Below are positions 56,833 to 64,000 of a stretch of DNA of 64,000 bases, in pieces. The translations under genes and the position numbers were made by a program. The notes below the pieces were generated by a model. That model ran no database searches, was not told where the DNA came from, and saw nothing but the letters and a program-made list of their open reading frames with translations. Each line of letters opens with the position of its first letter. Positions within the stretch are counted from its first letter, which is position 1. Origin of the DNA: Dermatophilus congolensis (GTDB lineage Bacteria > Actinomycetota > Actinomycetes > Actinomycetales > Dermatophilaceae); contig NZ_UFYA01000001.1 of NCBI RefSeq assembly GCF_900447215.1, forward strand, positions 620,001 through 684,000. The letters are read 5' to 3'.

Positions 56833-58518
56833 TTAGTTGCTGCGGTGGGCTTGGTAGTACTCGATGAGGGATTTGGTGGAGGAGTCTTGGTCGGCGAGGG
56901 CTTGGGCATCGCCGCCGACGGCGGGGGTGATTTGGGTGGCGAGTTGTTTGCCGAGTTCTACTCCCCATTGGTCGAAGGAGTCGATGCCCCAGACGATTCC
57001 TTGGGTGAAGGTGATGTGTTCGTAGAGTGCGATGAGTTGGCCTAGGACGCTGGGGGTCAGGGCGGGGGCCATGATGGAGGTGGTGGGTTTGTTCCCGGTG
57101 AATACGCGTGCCGGGACGATGTTTTCGGCGGTTCCTTCGGCGCGGACTTCGTCGGCGGTTTTACCGAAGGCGAGGGCTTTGGTTTGGGCGAAGAAGTTGG
57201 CGAGGAAGAGTTCGTGGACGTCTGCGCCTGCAGCGGTGCTGTCTTTGAGGGGGTGTGCGGGGGTGGCGACGGCGATGAAGTCGGCGGGGATGAGTTGGGT
57301 GCCTTGGTGGATGAGTTGGTAGAAGGCGTGTTGTCCGTTGGTGCCGGGTTCGCCCCAGAACACTTCGCCGGTTTCGGTGGTGACGGGGGTGCCATCCCAG
57401 CGCACAGATTTTCCGTTGGATTCCATGGTGAGTTGTTGCAGGTATGCGGGGAATCGGTGGAGGTATTGGGCGTAGGGAAGGACGGCGTGAGTGCTGGCGC
57501 CGAGGAAGTTGCGGTACCAGATGTTCAGCAGTCCCATGAGGGCTGGGACGTTGCTGGCTAGGGGGGTGGTGCGGAAGTGTTCGTCGATGGCGTGGAATCC
57601 GGCGAGGAAGTCACGGAAGTTGTCTGGCCCTAGGGCGATGGCTAGGGCGGTGCCGACTGCGGAGTCGACGGAGTAGCGGCCGCCGACCCAGTCCCAGAAT
57701 CCGAAGGCGTTGTTGGGGTCGATCCCGAAGGCGCTGACTTTGTCCAGGGCGGTGGAGACGGCGACGAAGTGTTTGGCGACGGCTTCGGAGCGGGAGTTCT
57801 CGGAGCCGTCGATGGCGCCGTTGGTGGTGAGGGTGTCAAGGAGCCAGGTTTTGGCTAGGCGGGCGTTGGTGAGGGTTTCGAGGGTGGTGAATGTTTTTGA
57901 GGCGACGATGATGAGGGTGGTTTCGGGGTCGAGGTCGTGGAGTTTTTCGGCGCCGTCGGTGGGGTCAATGTTGGAGATGAAGCGGCAGGTGAGGCCTTTT
58001 TGGGTATAGGGCAGGAGGGCTTCGTAGGCCATGACGGGGCCGAGGTCAGAGCCTCCGATGCCGATGTTGATGACTGTTTCGATGCGTTTGCCGGTGACGC
58101 CTTTCCAATCACCGGAACGGACTTTGTCGGCGAATGCGTAGACGCGTTCGAGGGTGTCATGGACATCGGCGGTGACGTTTTGGCCATCCACGGTGAGGCT
58201 GGTGGTGGCGGGGGCGCGTAGGGCGGTGTGTAGGACTGCTCTGTCTTCGGTGATGTTGATGTGTTCGCCTGCGAACATGGCGTCGCGTCGTTCGGTGAGG
58301 TTGACCTGTTCGGCGAGGTGGATCAGGGCGGTGAGGATTTCGTCGGTGATGATGTTTTTGGATAGGTCGACGTGTAGGTCGGCGGCGTGGAAGGTGAAGC
58401 GTTTGGCGCGGTTGGGGTCGTGTGCGAACCAGGCGCGTAGGTCGGGGGTTGTTGTTTCCTTGAGCGTGGTCAGCTCGGCCCAGGCTGTGGTTGCGGTTGC
58501 GTCAACGGGGGTGGTCAT
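56833..58518 (-). CDS. pgi: Glucose-6-phosphate isomerase
   Basis: Interconverts glucose 6-phosphate and fructose 6-phosphate. About 561 residues. [50 protein letters not shown] (isomerase signature 1 region), [19 protein letters not shown] with the active-site His, and [14 protein letters not shown] (signature 2) are all present. ATG 58518 follows GGAAGG; the open frame continues 87 codons upstream only because it merges with the grpB-like pseudogene. It stands alone between a terminator and that pseudogene. Confidence 0.97.
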   Translation of the reverse strand: MTTPVDATATTAWAELTTLKETTTPDLRAWFAHDPNRAKRFTFHAADLHVDLSKNIITDEILTALIHLAEQVNLTERRDAMFAGEHINITEDRAVLHTALRAPATTSLTVDGQNVTADVHDTLERVYAFADKVRSGDWKGVTGKRIETVINIGIGGSDLGPVMAYEALLPYTQKGLTCRFISNIDPTDGAEKLHDLDPETTLIIVASKTFTTLETLTNARLAKTWLLDTLTTNGAIDGSENSRSEAVAKHFVAVSTALDKVSAFGIDPNNAFGFWDWVGGRYSVDSAVGTALAIALGPDNFRDFLAGFHAIDEHFRTTPLASNVPALMGLLNIWYRNFLGASTHAVLPYAQYLHRFPAYLQQLTMESNGKSVRWDGTPVTTETGEVFWGEPGTNGQHAFYQLIHQGTQLIPADFIAVATPAHPLKDSTAAGADVHELFLANFFAQTKALAFGKTADEVRAEGTAENIVPARVFTGNKPTTSIMAPALTPSVLGQLIALYEHITFTQGIVWGIDSFDQWGVELGKQLATQITPAVGGDAQALADQDSSTKSLIEYYQAHRSN

Positions 58519-58649
58519 GCTGTGCACCTTCCGGTCGTTTCGTTCGTCGGTGCCCAATCGGCCGCTCGAAACGGTGTGAGAGGTCGGGGGCGTGAGCCGC
58601 GCATAGATGTGGCTGCTCTCGTTCTCCAGCCTAGTTGCAGGACAGGGAA

Positions 58650-59012
58650 AGTTACTGAAGTGCTTCGGGGGATTGAGCAGGAGGATGGCCTGCCGGTCTG
58701 CCGCGCTGAGGTAGACGTTGCGGCGTGGCTGTTCATCCGGCGCCCAGAAGGCTTCTCGTTCCGTTACCCCCGAGATCACCGCGGTGGGTATACCCGGCTG
58801 CTTCCAGCTTGTCGATCGCGGCAGGAATCTCCTCGTCGCTAGCGACGAGGATGTCGATGTCCAGGGTAGGTTTGGCGGCCTGGCACGGACGTGGATCCCA
58901 CGTGCTCGATGGCTTCCACTTGCACCCCGGTCAGCGTGGCAGCGAGGTCGGCAGCAACCTGCTTGAACTGCTCAGCCCATCGCGGGTCAGCTGTTACGAC
59001 TATCACGCTCAT
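58650..59012 (-). pseudogene. GrpB (UPF0157)-like nucleotidyltransferase-fold protein, decayed
   Basis: ATG 59012 begins [20 protein letters not shown] and reaches [12 protein letters not shown], the GrpB hallmark, then loses phase. Another frame continues [20 protein letters not shown]; the junction near 58878 looks like a 5-nt deletion (CTGGC would give PGLAAKP). A second shift at the five-C run 58767-58771 precedes [20 protein letters not shown]. After [13 protein letters not shown] the family sequence stops, so the 3' end is lost as well. This last frame is continuous with pgi, which misleads gene callers into a long pgi start. Confidence 0.8.
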
Positions 59013-59174
59013 GTCCCCGAGTTTCCCACGTGCGCCGTCCTGTTAGCGCAGCCTGAGCAGGCCTGACCTCGACTGCGACGTGACGCCAGGTGTGTGGCGT
59101 GATTTGCGCCCAGAGATGCCCCATGCACATGTATGGTGGCCTCGTTGACAACCCGTTAACTGACATCCTTTAAA

Positions 59175-59203
59175 GACCGTCCCGTGAGGCGGGTAAGGAG
59201 GTC
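59175..59203 (+). promoter_or_regulatory. PyrR-binding leader hairpin overlapping the pyrR ribosome site
   Basis: GACC (59175-59178) pairs with GGTC (59200-59203), and CCCG (59181-59184) with CGGG (59190-59193) around a TGAGG loop. The outer arm covers the GGAGG used by pyrR, so closing the hairpin hides the ribosome site. The layout matches the mycobacterial PyrR translational-repression element as recalled. A TTGACA lies at 59145-59150, but a promoter there would start too close to the hairpin, so the true start site is unknown. Confidence 0.75.
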
Positions 59204-59211
59204 TGTTCGCC

Positions 59212-59808
59212 ATGGCGTCAGACAACAAGCATGCCCTGAAACAGGGTGAATCAGATCCGGCTATCGCCGAGACATTCCGCACAGTTCTTGGGCCAGATGA
59301 AATCGCCCGCGCTTTGCGCCGCATGGCCCACGAAGTCCTCGAAGCAAACAAAGGTAGTGAGGACCTCATCGTTCTCGGTATCCGCACTCGCGGAGTTCCT
59401 TTGGCTTGCAGGCTAGCCACGTTGATGACTGAGGTTGAAGGCCGCCCAGTCACAGTGGGCAACCTGGACATCACGCTCTACCGCGACGATCTGCGCAGCA
59501 ACCCGACTCGCTCCCTAGAGGGCACGTCGATCCCCACCGGAGGTATCGATGACAAAGTCGTGGTTCTCGTAGACGACGTTCTCTACTCGGGCCGTACCAT
59601 CCGTGCAGCTCTGGATGCGCTCAATGACTTGGGGCGGCCTCGCGCAGTCCGCTTGGCAGTCCTGGTGGACCGTGGCCACCGTGAGCTGCCCATTCGGGCA
59701 GACATCGTTGGTAAGAACCTGCCCACCTCCAGCAAAGAACGCGTTGCCGTGACGGTCTCAGAAACCGATGGGATCGATGAGGTCCGCATCTACGGAGGCG
59801 AGGCCTGA
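59212..59808 (+). CDS. pyrR: Bifunctional pyr operon regulator / uracil phosphoribosyltransferase
   Basis: PyrR binds pyr mRNA when UMP is high and has weak UPRTase activity. About 198 residues. The PRPP loop is [30 protein letters not shown] and [20 protein letters not shown] are characteristic. The ATG lies 9 nt after the GGAGG buried in the leader hairpin, fitting autogenous translational control. Its TGA overlaps the pyrB ATG by one base, and all following pyr and car genes are coupled by 1-4 nt overlaps. Confidence 0.97.
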   Translation: MASDNKHALKQGESDPAIAETFRTVLGPDEIARALRRMAHEVLEANKGSEDLIVLGIRTRGVPLACRLATLMTEVEGRPVTVGNLDITLYRDDLRSNPTRSLEGTSIPTGGIDDKVVVLVDDVLYSGRTIRAALDALNDLGRPRAVRLAVLVDRGHRELPIRADIVGKNLPTSSKERVAVTVSETDGIDEVRIYGGEA

Positions 59809-60764
59809 TGCAACTGCCACACTTGCTCGACACCGAGGGTTTAAGCCGTCAGACCATCACGACCATCCTCGACACTGCCGAGGAGATGGCGCAGGTGCAG
59901 CAGCGGGAAGTGAAAAAACTTCCGGCACTGCGTGGACGCACCATCGTCAACATGTTCTTCGAGGACTCCACACGTACGCGGCTGTCTTTTGACCTTGCCG
60001 CTAAGCGCCTGTCCGCAGACACGATGGCTTTCACCGCCAAGGGCAGCTCTACTTCCAAAGGCGAGTCACTGCGCGACACGGTTCTTACCCTTAAAGCGAT
60101 GGGTGTCGATGGGTTTGTCATTCGTCACTCCGTCTCCGGGGCACCCAAACTCGCGATGGAATGGAGCGGCCTGCCGGTTCTGAACGCTGGTGATGGGCGC
60201 CACGCTCACCCCACCCAAGCACTGCTCGACGCATTCGCGATGCGGCGAGCCTTGGGCGACTTGGAAGGCAAGCACGTCGCCATCGTTGGTGACTTGCTGC
60301 ACAGCCGGGTGGTCCGCTCGAACCTGTACAGCCTGGCTGCTTTGGGAGCACGGGTCACCTTGGTCGCCCCGGGCACGCTATTCCCCGACGGGGTCCGTGA
60401 CTGGGAAGTGATGGGTACTCCCGGTTTCACCTGCACCACTAACTTCGATGAGGTTGTCGAAGGCGCCGACGCCATCATGATGCTGCGTGTGCAGCGTGAG
60501 CGCATGAGCGGTGGATTCTTCCCCTCCGAGAACGAATACACCGACAGGTGGGGCCTGACGCGCGAGCGACTGGCCCGCATGAAAGACAACGCGGTGATCT
60601 GCCACCCCGGCCCCATGAACCGCGGACTGGAAATCTCACCGGAGGCCGCTGACGCAGCGAACTCCCTCATCCTCGACCAGGTCTCGGCAGGTATCTCCGT
60701 GCGCATGGCCGTGCTCTACCACATCTTTTCCGGCGACCAGATGAGTGCAGGGGAGTCCCGATGA
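59808..60764 (+). CDS. pyrB: Aspartate carbamoyltransferase catalytic chain
   Basis: Joins carbamoyl phosphate and aspartate. About 318 residues. The carbamoyl-phosphate loop is FFEDSTRTRLSFDLAAKRL, followed by SSTSKGESLRDT, GDGRHAHPTQALLDAFAMR and CHPGPMNRGLEIS. No regulatory pyrI gene follows; pyrC overlaps its stop by ATGA, the usual actinobacterial layout where the ATCase is not the E. coli-type holoenzyme. Confidence 0.97.
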   Translation: MQLPHLLDTEGLSRQTITTILDTAEEMAQVQQREVKKLPALRGRTIVNMFFEDSTRTRLSFDLAAKRLSADTMAFTAKGSSTSKGESLRDTVLTLKAMGVDGFVIRHSVSGAPKLAMEWSGLPVLNAGDGRHAHPTQALLDAFAMRRALGDLEGKHVAIVGDLLHSRVVRSNLYSLAALGARVTLVAPGTLFPDGVRDWEVMGTPGFTCTTNFDEVVEGADAIMMLRVQRERMSGGFFPSENEYTDRWGLTRERLARMKDNAVICHPGPMNRGLEISPEAADAANSLILDQVSAGISVRMAVLYHIFSGDQMSAGESR

Positions 60765-62110
60765 CCAGCACGAACAGCAACAAGCGCACAGTCGTTATCA
60801 CGAACGCTTCCCTGCTGGGAGAACGCAGCGCCGACTTGGTCATCACCGACGGTGTGATCAGTCAGATCATCGAGCCAGGCACAGCCAACGTCTCTGACGC
60901 CTTGACCATCGACGCTACCGGTCTCATCGCTCTTCCTGGCCTCGTCGACCCGCACACGCACCTGCGTGAGCCGGGCCGCGAAGACGCAGAGACCATTCTC
61001 ACTGGTACCCGCGCTGCCGCAGTGGGTGGCTACACCGCCGTCATGGCGATGGCCAACACCACCCCGGTCACGGACACCGCAGCCGCTGCTGAGTGGGTCC
61101 ACGACGCCGGTGTCGCCACGCCCTACTGTGACGTGCACCCGGTAGGCGCTGTCACTAAAGGACTCAACGGTGAAGAGCTAGCCGAGCTTGGATTGATGAA
61201 TTCTTCCCGCGCTGGCGTCACCATGTTCAGTGACGACGGTAAATGTGTCGCTGACCCGGTGATCATGCGTCGAGCGTTGCAGTACGTCGCTGCTTTCGAT
61301 GGCGTGATCGCTCAGCACAGCCAAGACCCGCGACTAGCTCCTGGATCTTCCTGCTGTGACGAAGGCCCCGTTTCTGGCCGGCTGGGGCTGCCTGGATGGC
61401 CCGCAGTCGCAGAAGAGTCGATCATCGCCCGCGACATCATGCTCGCTAAGTCCGCGGGCGCTCGCCTGCACGTGTGCCACCTGTCCACTGCTGGGGCTGT
61501 TGAGCTGGTCCGGTGGGGTAAGGCGCAGGGAGTCAACATCACTGCCGAAGCAACGCCTCACCATCTGGCACTGACTGCTGATCTGCTTGAGTCGTATGAC
61601 TCCGTCTATAAAGTGAACCCGCCGCTGCGGTCGATGAAAGACGTTGAAGCGCTGCGTGCTGGGCTAGCAGACGGAACGATCGATATGGTCGGCACAGACC
61701 ACGCTCCACACGCATTGGTCGATAAGCAGCATGACTTCGCGGTTGCCGCTAACGGCATGCTTGGCCTTGAAACCGCCCTATCTGTGGTCAGTGACGTGCT
61801 CGTCCACACGGGGGCTATGACATGGGCTGATGTTGCCCAGTCGATGTCTGTGCGACCTGCTGCTTTGGCTGGCCTGTCCGATCAAGGCCGCCCCCTGGAA
61901 GTGGGGGAGCCGGCCAATATCGCGCTGGTTGACCCGCAATCCACGTACACCGTTGACCGTGAGGAGAGCGCCAGTATTTCGCGTAACAACCCGTGGCATG
62001 GACGCACCTTGCGTGGCCGTGTCCGCCACACCCTGCTGCGCGGCGTGCCTACCTTCCTCAACGGTGAACTCGCCGACCTGCAGGTAACCCCTCGAGGAGG
62101 GTGCGCGTGA
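60761..62110 (+). CDS. pyrC: Dihydroorotase
   Basis: Zinc amidohydrolase that cyclises carbamoyl-aspartate. About 449 residues, type I. Metal ligands are in GLVDPHTHLREPGREDAET, CHLSTAGAVELVR, EATPHHLALT and the Asp of VGTDHAPHALVDK. The usual carboxylated-Lys region of type I enzymes is replaced by Asp in MFSDDGKCV, as in many members. ATG 60761 overlaps the pyrB stop. The carA GTG overlaps its own stop. Confidence 0.96.
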   Translation: MTSTNSNKRTVVITNASLLGERSADLVITDGVISQIIEPGTANVSDALTIDATGLIALPGLVDPHTHLREPGREDAETILTGTRAAAVGGYTAVMAMANTTPVTDTAAAAEWVHDAGVATPYCDVHPVGAVTKGLNGEELAELGLMNSSRAGVTMFSDDGKCVADPVIMRRALQYVAAFDGVIAQHSQDPRLAPGSSCCDEGPVSGRLGLPGWPAVAEESIIARDIMLAKSAGARLHVCHLSTAGAVELVRWGKAQGVNITAEATPHHLALTADLLESYDSVYKVNPPLRSMKDVEALRAGLADGTIDMVGTDHAPHALVDKQHDFAVAANGMLGLETALSVVSDVLVHTGAMTWADVAQSMSVRPAALAGLSDQGRPLEVGEPANIALVDPQSTYTVDREESASISRNNPWHGRTLRGRVRHTLLRGVPTFLNGELADLQVTPRGGCA

Positions 62111-63462
62111 GCGAGAAGACCGCCACTTTCTCTCTTGACGCCGGGGCGGCCATTCTCACTGAATTACAGCGAAGCCCGGCCGTCCTCGTTCTCGAAGACG
62201 GCCGGATCTTTCGCGGGCGTGCCTACGGAGCTATTGGCTCCACCACCGGCGAAGCTGTCTTCAACACCGGCATGACCGGTTACCAAGAGACACTCACAGA
62301 CCCCTCATATCACCGGCAAGTTGTTGTGATGACGGCCCCGCATATCGGCAACACCGGCGTCAACGACCACGATGTCGAATCACGACGAATCTGGGTGGCT
62401 GGATACGTAATCCGTGAGGCCGCCCTTCGCCCGAGTAACTGGCGTAGCCAACGTCACCTCGAGGACGAATTGCGTGAGCAAGGAATCGTCGGTATCTGCG
62501 GTGTCGACACCCGAGCGATTACCCGCCACTTACGCACTCAGGGTGCTATGCGTGTCGGTATTTTCTCCGGCACTGCCGCTGAACACAGCGACACGGAACT
62601 GCTAGAACAGGTCCGATCTGCGCCGCAGATGGCCGGGTCGGCCCTCGTCGATGAGGTCACCGTCGCAGCAGCCGTGGAGTACTTTCCCGAAGGTGAACCT
62701 GCCTTTGTGGTGGCGCTTGTAGATTTGGGTATCAAAGACATGAGCATCCGTAACTTCACGCGGCGTGGCGTGAAAGTTGTTGTGCTGCCTGCGAGCGCAA
62801 CTTTCGATGATGTGATGTCTGTGCGCGGTGTTCACACCGAGCATGGCCCCGATGGGGTGTTCTTTTCTAACGGTCCGGGAGACCCCGCCACCGCAGACCA
62901 CCAGGTCGATCTTCTCCAACAGGTTTTGCGCCACCGCATTCCCTACTTCGGGATCTGTTTCGGTAACCAAATCCTGGGCCGGGCTCTTGGGTTCAGTACC
63001 TACAAGCTGCGGTTTGGTCACCGTGGCCTCAACCAGCCGGTGAAGGTGTGCGCTACCGGCAAGGTCAATATCACTGCACAAAACCATGGTTTCGCTGTTG
63101 ATGCCCCGATTGATGAGGACGTCACCGCTGCGGCGAATGCTTCCTACGGTCGTGCCCGGGTTTCTCACGTGGGCCTTAACGACAATGTTGTCGAGGGGCT
63201 GCAATGCTTGGATATCCCAGCGTTCTCCGTGCAGTTCCATCCCGAGGCAGCTGCTGGGCCCCACGACAGCCAATATGTTTTTGACCAGTTCATCGCTCTC
63301 ATGGGGCAGGTGCACGGTGTCGAAGAAGTAGCCGCCGAGACCAGGATCATTGATCCCCTTATCGCCCAGATCAAAGAGGGCGTACATCAGCAGCCTCATC
63401 ACCTGAGCGCCGGTGAGGCTGGCCAGGCAGCAGCGACCACCACGGAAGGAAAGGGTCACTGA
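62107..63462 (+). CDS. carA: Carbamoyl-phosphate synthase small subunit
   Basis: Glutaminase subunit that passes ammonia to CarB. About 451 residues, longer than the usual ~380 by an N-terminal lead of ~25 residues and a C-terminal tail rich in Gln, His and Ala. [20 protein letters not shown] and [15 protein letters not shown] mark the N-domain. The amidotransferase has Cys284 in [16 protein letters not shown] and His/Glu in [14 protein letters not shown] 62107 is preferred to GTG 62101 because GAGGAGG then lies 6 nt upstream and the start overlaps the pyrC stop as GTGA. Confidence 0.96.
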   Translation: MSEKTATFSLDAGAAILTELQRSPAVLVLEDGRIFRGRAYGAIGSTTGEAVFNTGMTGYQETLTDPSYHRQVVVMTAPHIGNTGVNDHDVESRRIWVAGYVIREAALRPSNWRSQRHLEDELREQGIVGICGVDTRAITRHLRTQGAMRVGIFSGTAAEHSDTELLEQVRSAPQMAGSALVDEVTVAAAVEYFPEGEPAFVVALVDLGIKDMSIRNFTRRGVKVVVLPASATFDDVMSVRGVHTEHGPDGVFFSNGPGDPATADHQVDLLQQVLRHRIPYFGICFGNQILGRALGFSTYKLRFGHRGLNQPVKVCATGKVNITAQNHGFAVDAPIDEDVTAAANASYGRARVSHVGLNDNVVEGLQCLDIPAFSVQFHPEAAAGPHDSQYVFDQFIALMGQVHGVEEVAAETRIIDPLIAQIKEGVHQQPHHLSAGEAGQAAATTTEGKGH

Positions 63463-64000
63463 TGCCCAAACGTGATGACATCAAATCCGTTCTCGTCATT
63501 GGTTCTGGGCCGATTGTTATCGGGCAGGCCGCCGAATTTGACTACTCCGGTACACAGGCGTGCCGGGTGCTGCGCGCTGAAGGGCTGCGCGTGATCTTGG
63601 TTAACAGCAACCCGGCCACGATTATGACTGACCCGGACATCGCTGATGCCACATACATCGAACCCATCGAACCGAGCATTCTCGAACGCATCATCGCCAA
63701 AGAGCAGCCAGATGCGATCCTGGCTACTCTCGGTGGGCAAACCGCGCTCAATGCAGCTATTGCTTTGCACGAAAACGGCGTCCTCGACACATACGGCTGC
63801 TCCTTGATCGGGGCGAACGTAGAAGCTATCCAGCTCGGGGAAAACCGTGAGCTGTTCAAAAGTGTGGTCGAAAAAGTCGGTGCCGAGTCCGCGGCGTCAC
63901 TCATCTGCCACACCATGGACGAAGTCCTTGCAGGTGCAGAGCAGCTCGGCTACCCCCTCGTTGTTAGGCCTTCCTTCACCATGGGTGGACTGGGGTCAGG
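63462..64000 (+). CDS. carB: Carbamoyl-phosphate synthase large subunit, 5' part
   Basis: Only the first ~179 codons are in the window. The ATG overlaps the carA stop (TGATG). [57 protein letters not shown] and the start of the ATP-grasp ([17 protein letters not shown]) are the normal CarB N-terminus. The frame is open to the end of the window. Confidence 0.97.
   Translation, partial: MPKRDDIKSVLVIGSGPIVIGQAAEFDYSGTQACRVLRAEGLRVILVNSNPATIMTDPDIADATYIEPIEPSILERIIAKEQPDAILATLGGQTALNAAIALHENGVLDTYGCSLIGANVEAIQLGENRELFKSVVEKVGAESAASLICHTMDEVLAGAEQLGYPLVVRPSFTMGGLGS

Noticed and set aside
1-64000. tRNA, rRNA or metabolite riboswitches
   Set aside because: I scanned intergenic gaps for cloverleaf signatures and well-known aptamer cores and recognised none apart from the PyrR-type leader; a covariance search could still find small RNAs.

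Overview
The window is 64 kb of high-GC actinobacterial chromosome. The evidence is GTG/ATG starts with tight 1-8 nt overlaps, strong stem-loops without U-tracts at gene ends, a DUF3151 gene between recN and pyrG, an actinobacterial-type EF-P loop (PGKGP), a shikimate cluster (ruvX-mltG-aroE-aroC-aroK-aroB) and a pyrimidine operon (pyrR-pyrB-pyrC-carA-carB) with a PyrR-type leader hairpin. Gene content and order suggest Micrococcales, possibly a Dermatophilaceae-like genus. The family assignment is an inference from memory, not a computed result.

Layout. 0-5 kb: 3' end of recN, a DUF3151 gene, pyrG, a frameshifted two-membrane-segment protein and a Nudix ADP-ribose pyrophosphatase. 5-10.5 kb: a choline-to-glycine-betaine operon, betB-betA-betT. 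10.5-15.5 kb: a YchJ-like protein, fhs (minus strand), aspS and a HAD hydrolase. 15.5-20.1 kb: two tandem membrane GGDEF-EAL proteins (minus strand). 20.2-22.3 kb: rarA and a hypothetical gene. 22.3-23.4 kb: a visibly A+T-richer island with a frameshifted ABC ATPase joined to the last ~38 codons of its permease. 23.4-29.3 kb: an intact oligopeptide ABC operon. 29.6-35.5 kb: a second oligopeptide ABC operon in which three of four genes are broken by single-base indels or a nonsense codon. 36-46 kb: a small ORF, alaS, ruvX, mltG (with perfect 135-bp and 120-bp in-frame repeats), aroE, aroC, aroK, aroB. 46-47.5 kb: an orphan peptide-binding lipoprotein. 47.7-48.8 kb: efp-nusB. 48.9-56.7 kb: a LysR gene convergent with a six-gene operon that encodes a complete 2-oxoacid dehydrogenase (E1 alpha, E1 beta, E2, E3) followed by ptb and buk. 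56.8-59.0 kb: pgi and a decayed grpB-like gene. 59.2-64 kb: pyrR-pyrB-pyrC-carA-carB, with carB running off the end.

How the genes work together. betT, betA and betB import choline and oxidise it to glycine betaine. The dehydrogenase-ptb-buk operon can turn a 2-oxoacid into acyl-CoA, acyl phosphate and ATP. pyrR-carB makes carbamoyl-aspartate and dihydroorotate under PyrR control, and pyrG finishes CTP. The aro genes cover four shikimate steps.

Three whole-window patterns stand out. (1) The plus strand switches between A+C-rich and G+T-rich blocks of about 5-15 kb regardless of gene direction, so synonymous codon choice follows the block and not the gene. (2) Single-base lesions cluster in transport or accessory genes and none are seen in housekeeping genes, which suggests gene decay, although homopolymer sequencing error must be excluded. 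(3) No tRNA, rRNA, CRISPR, insertion sequence or prophage was recognised.
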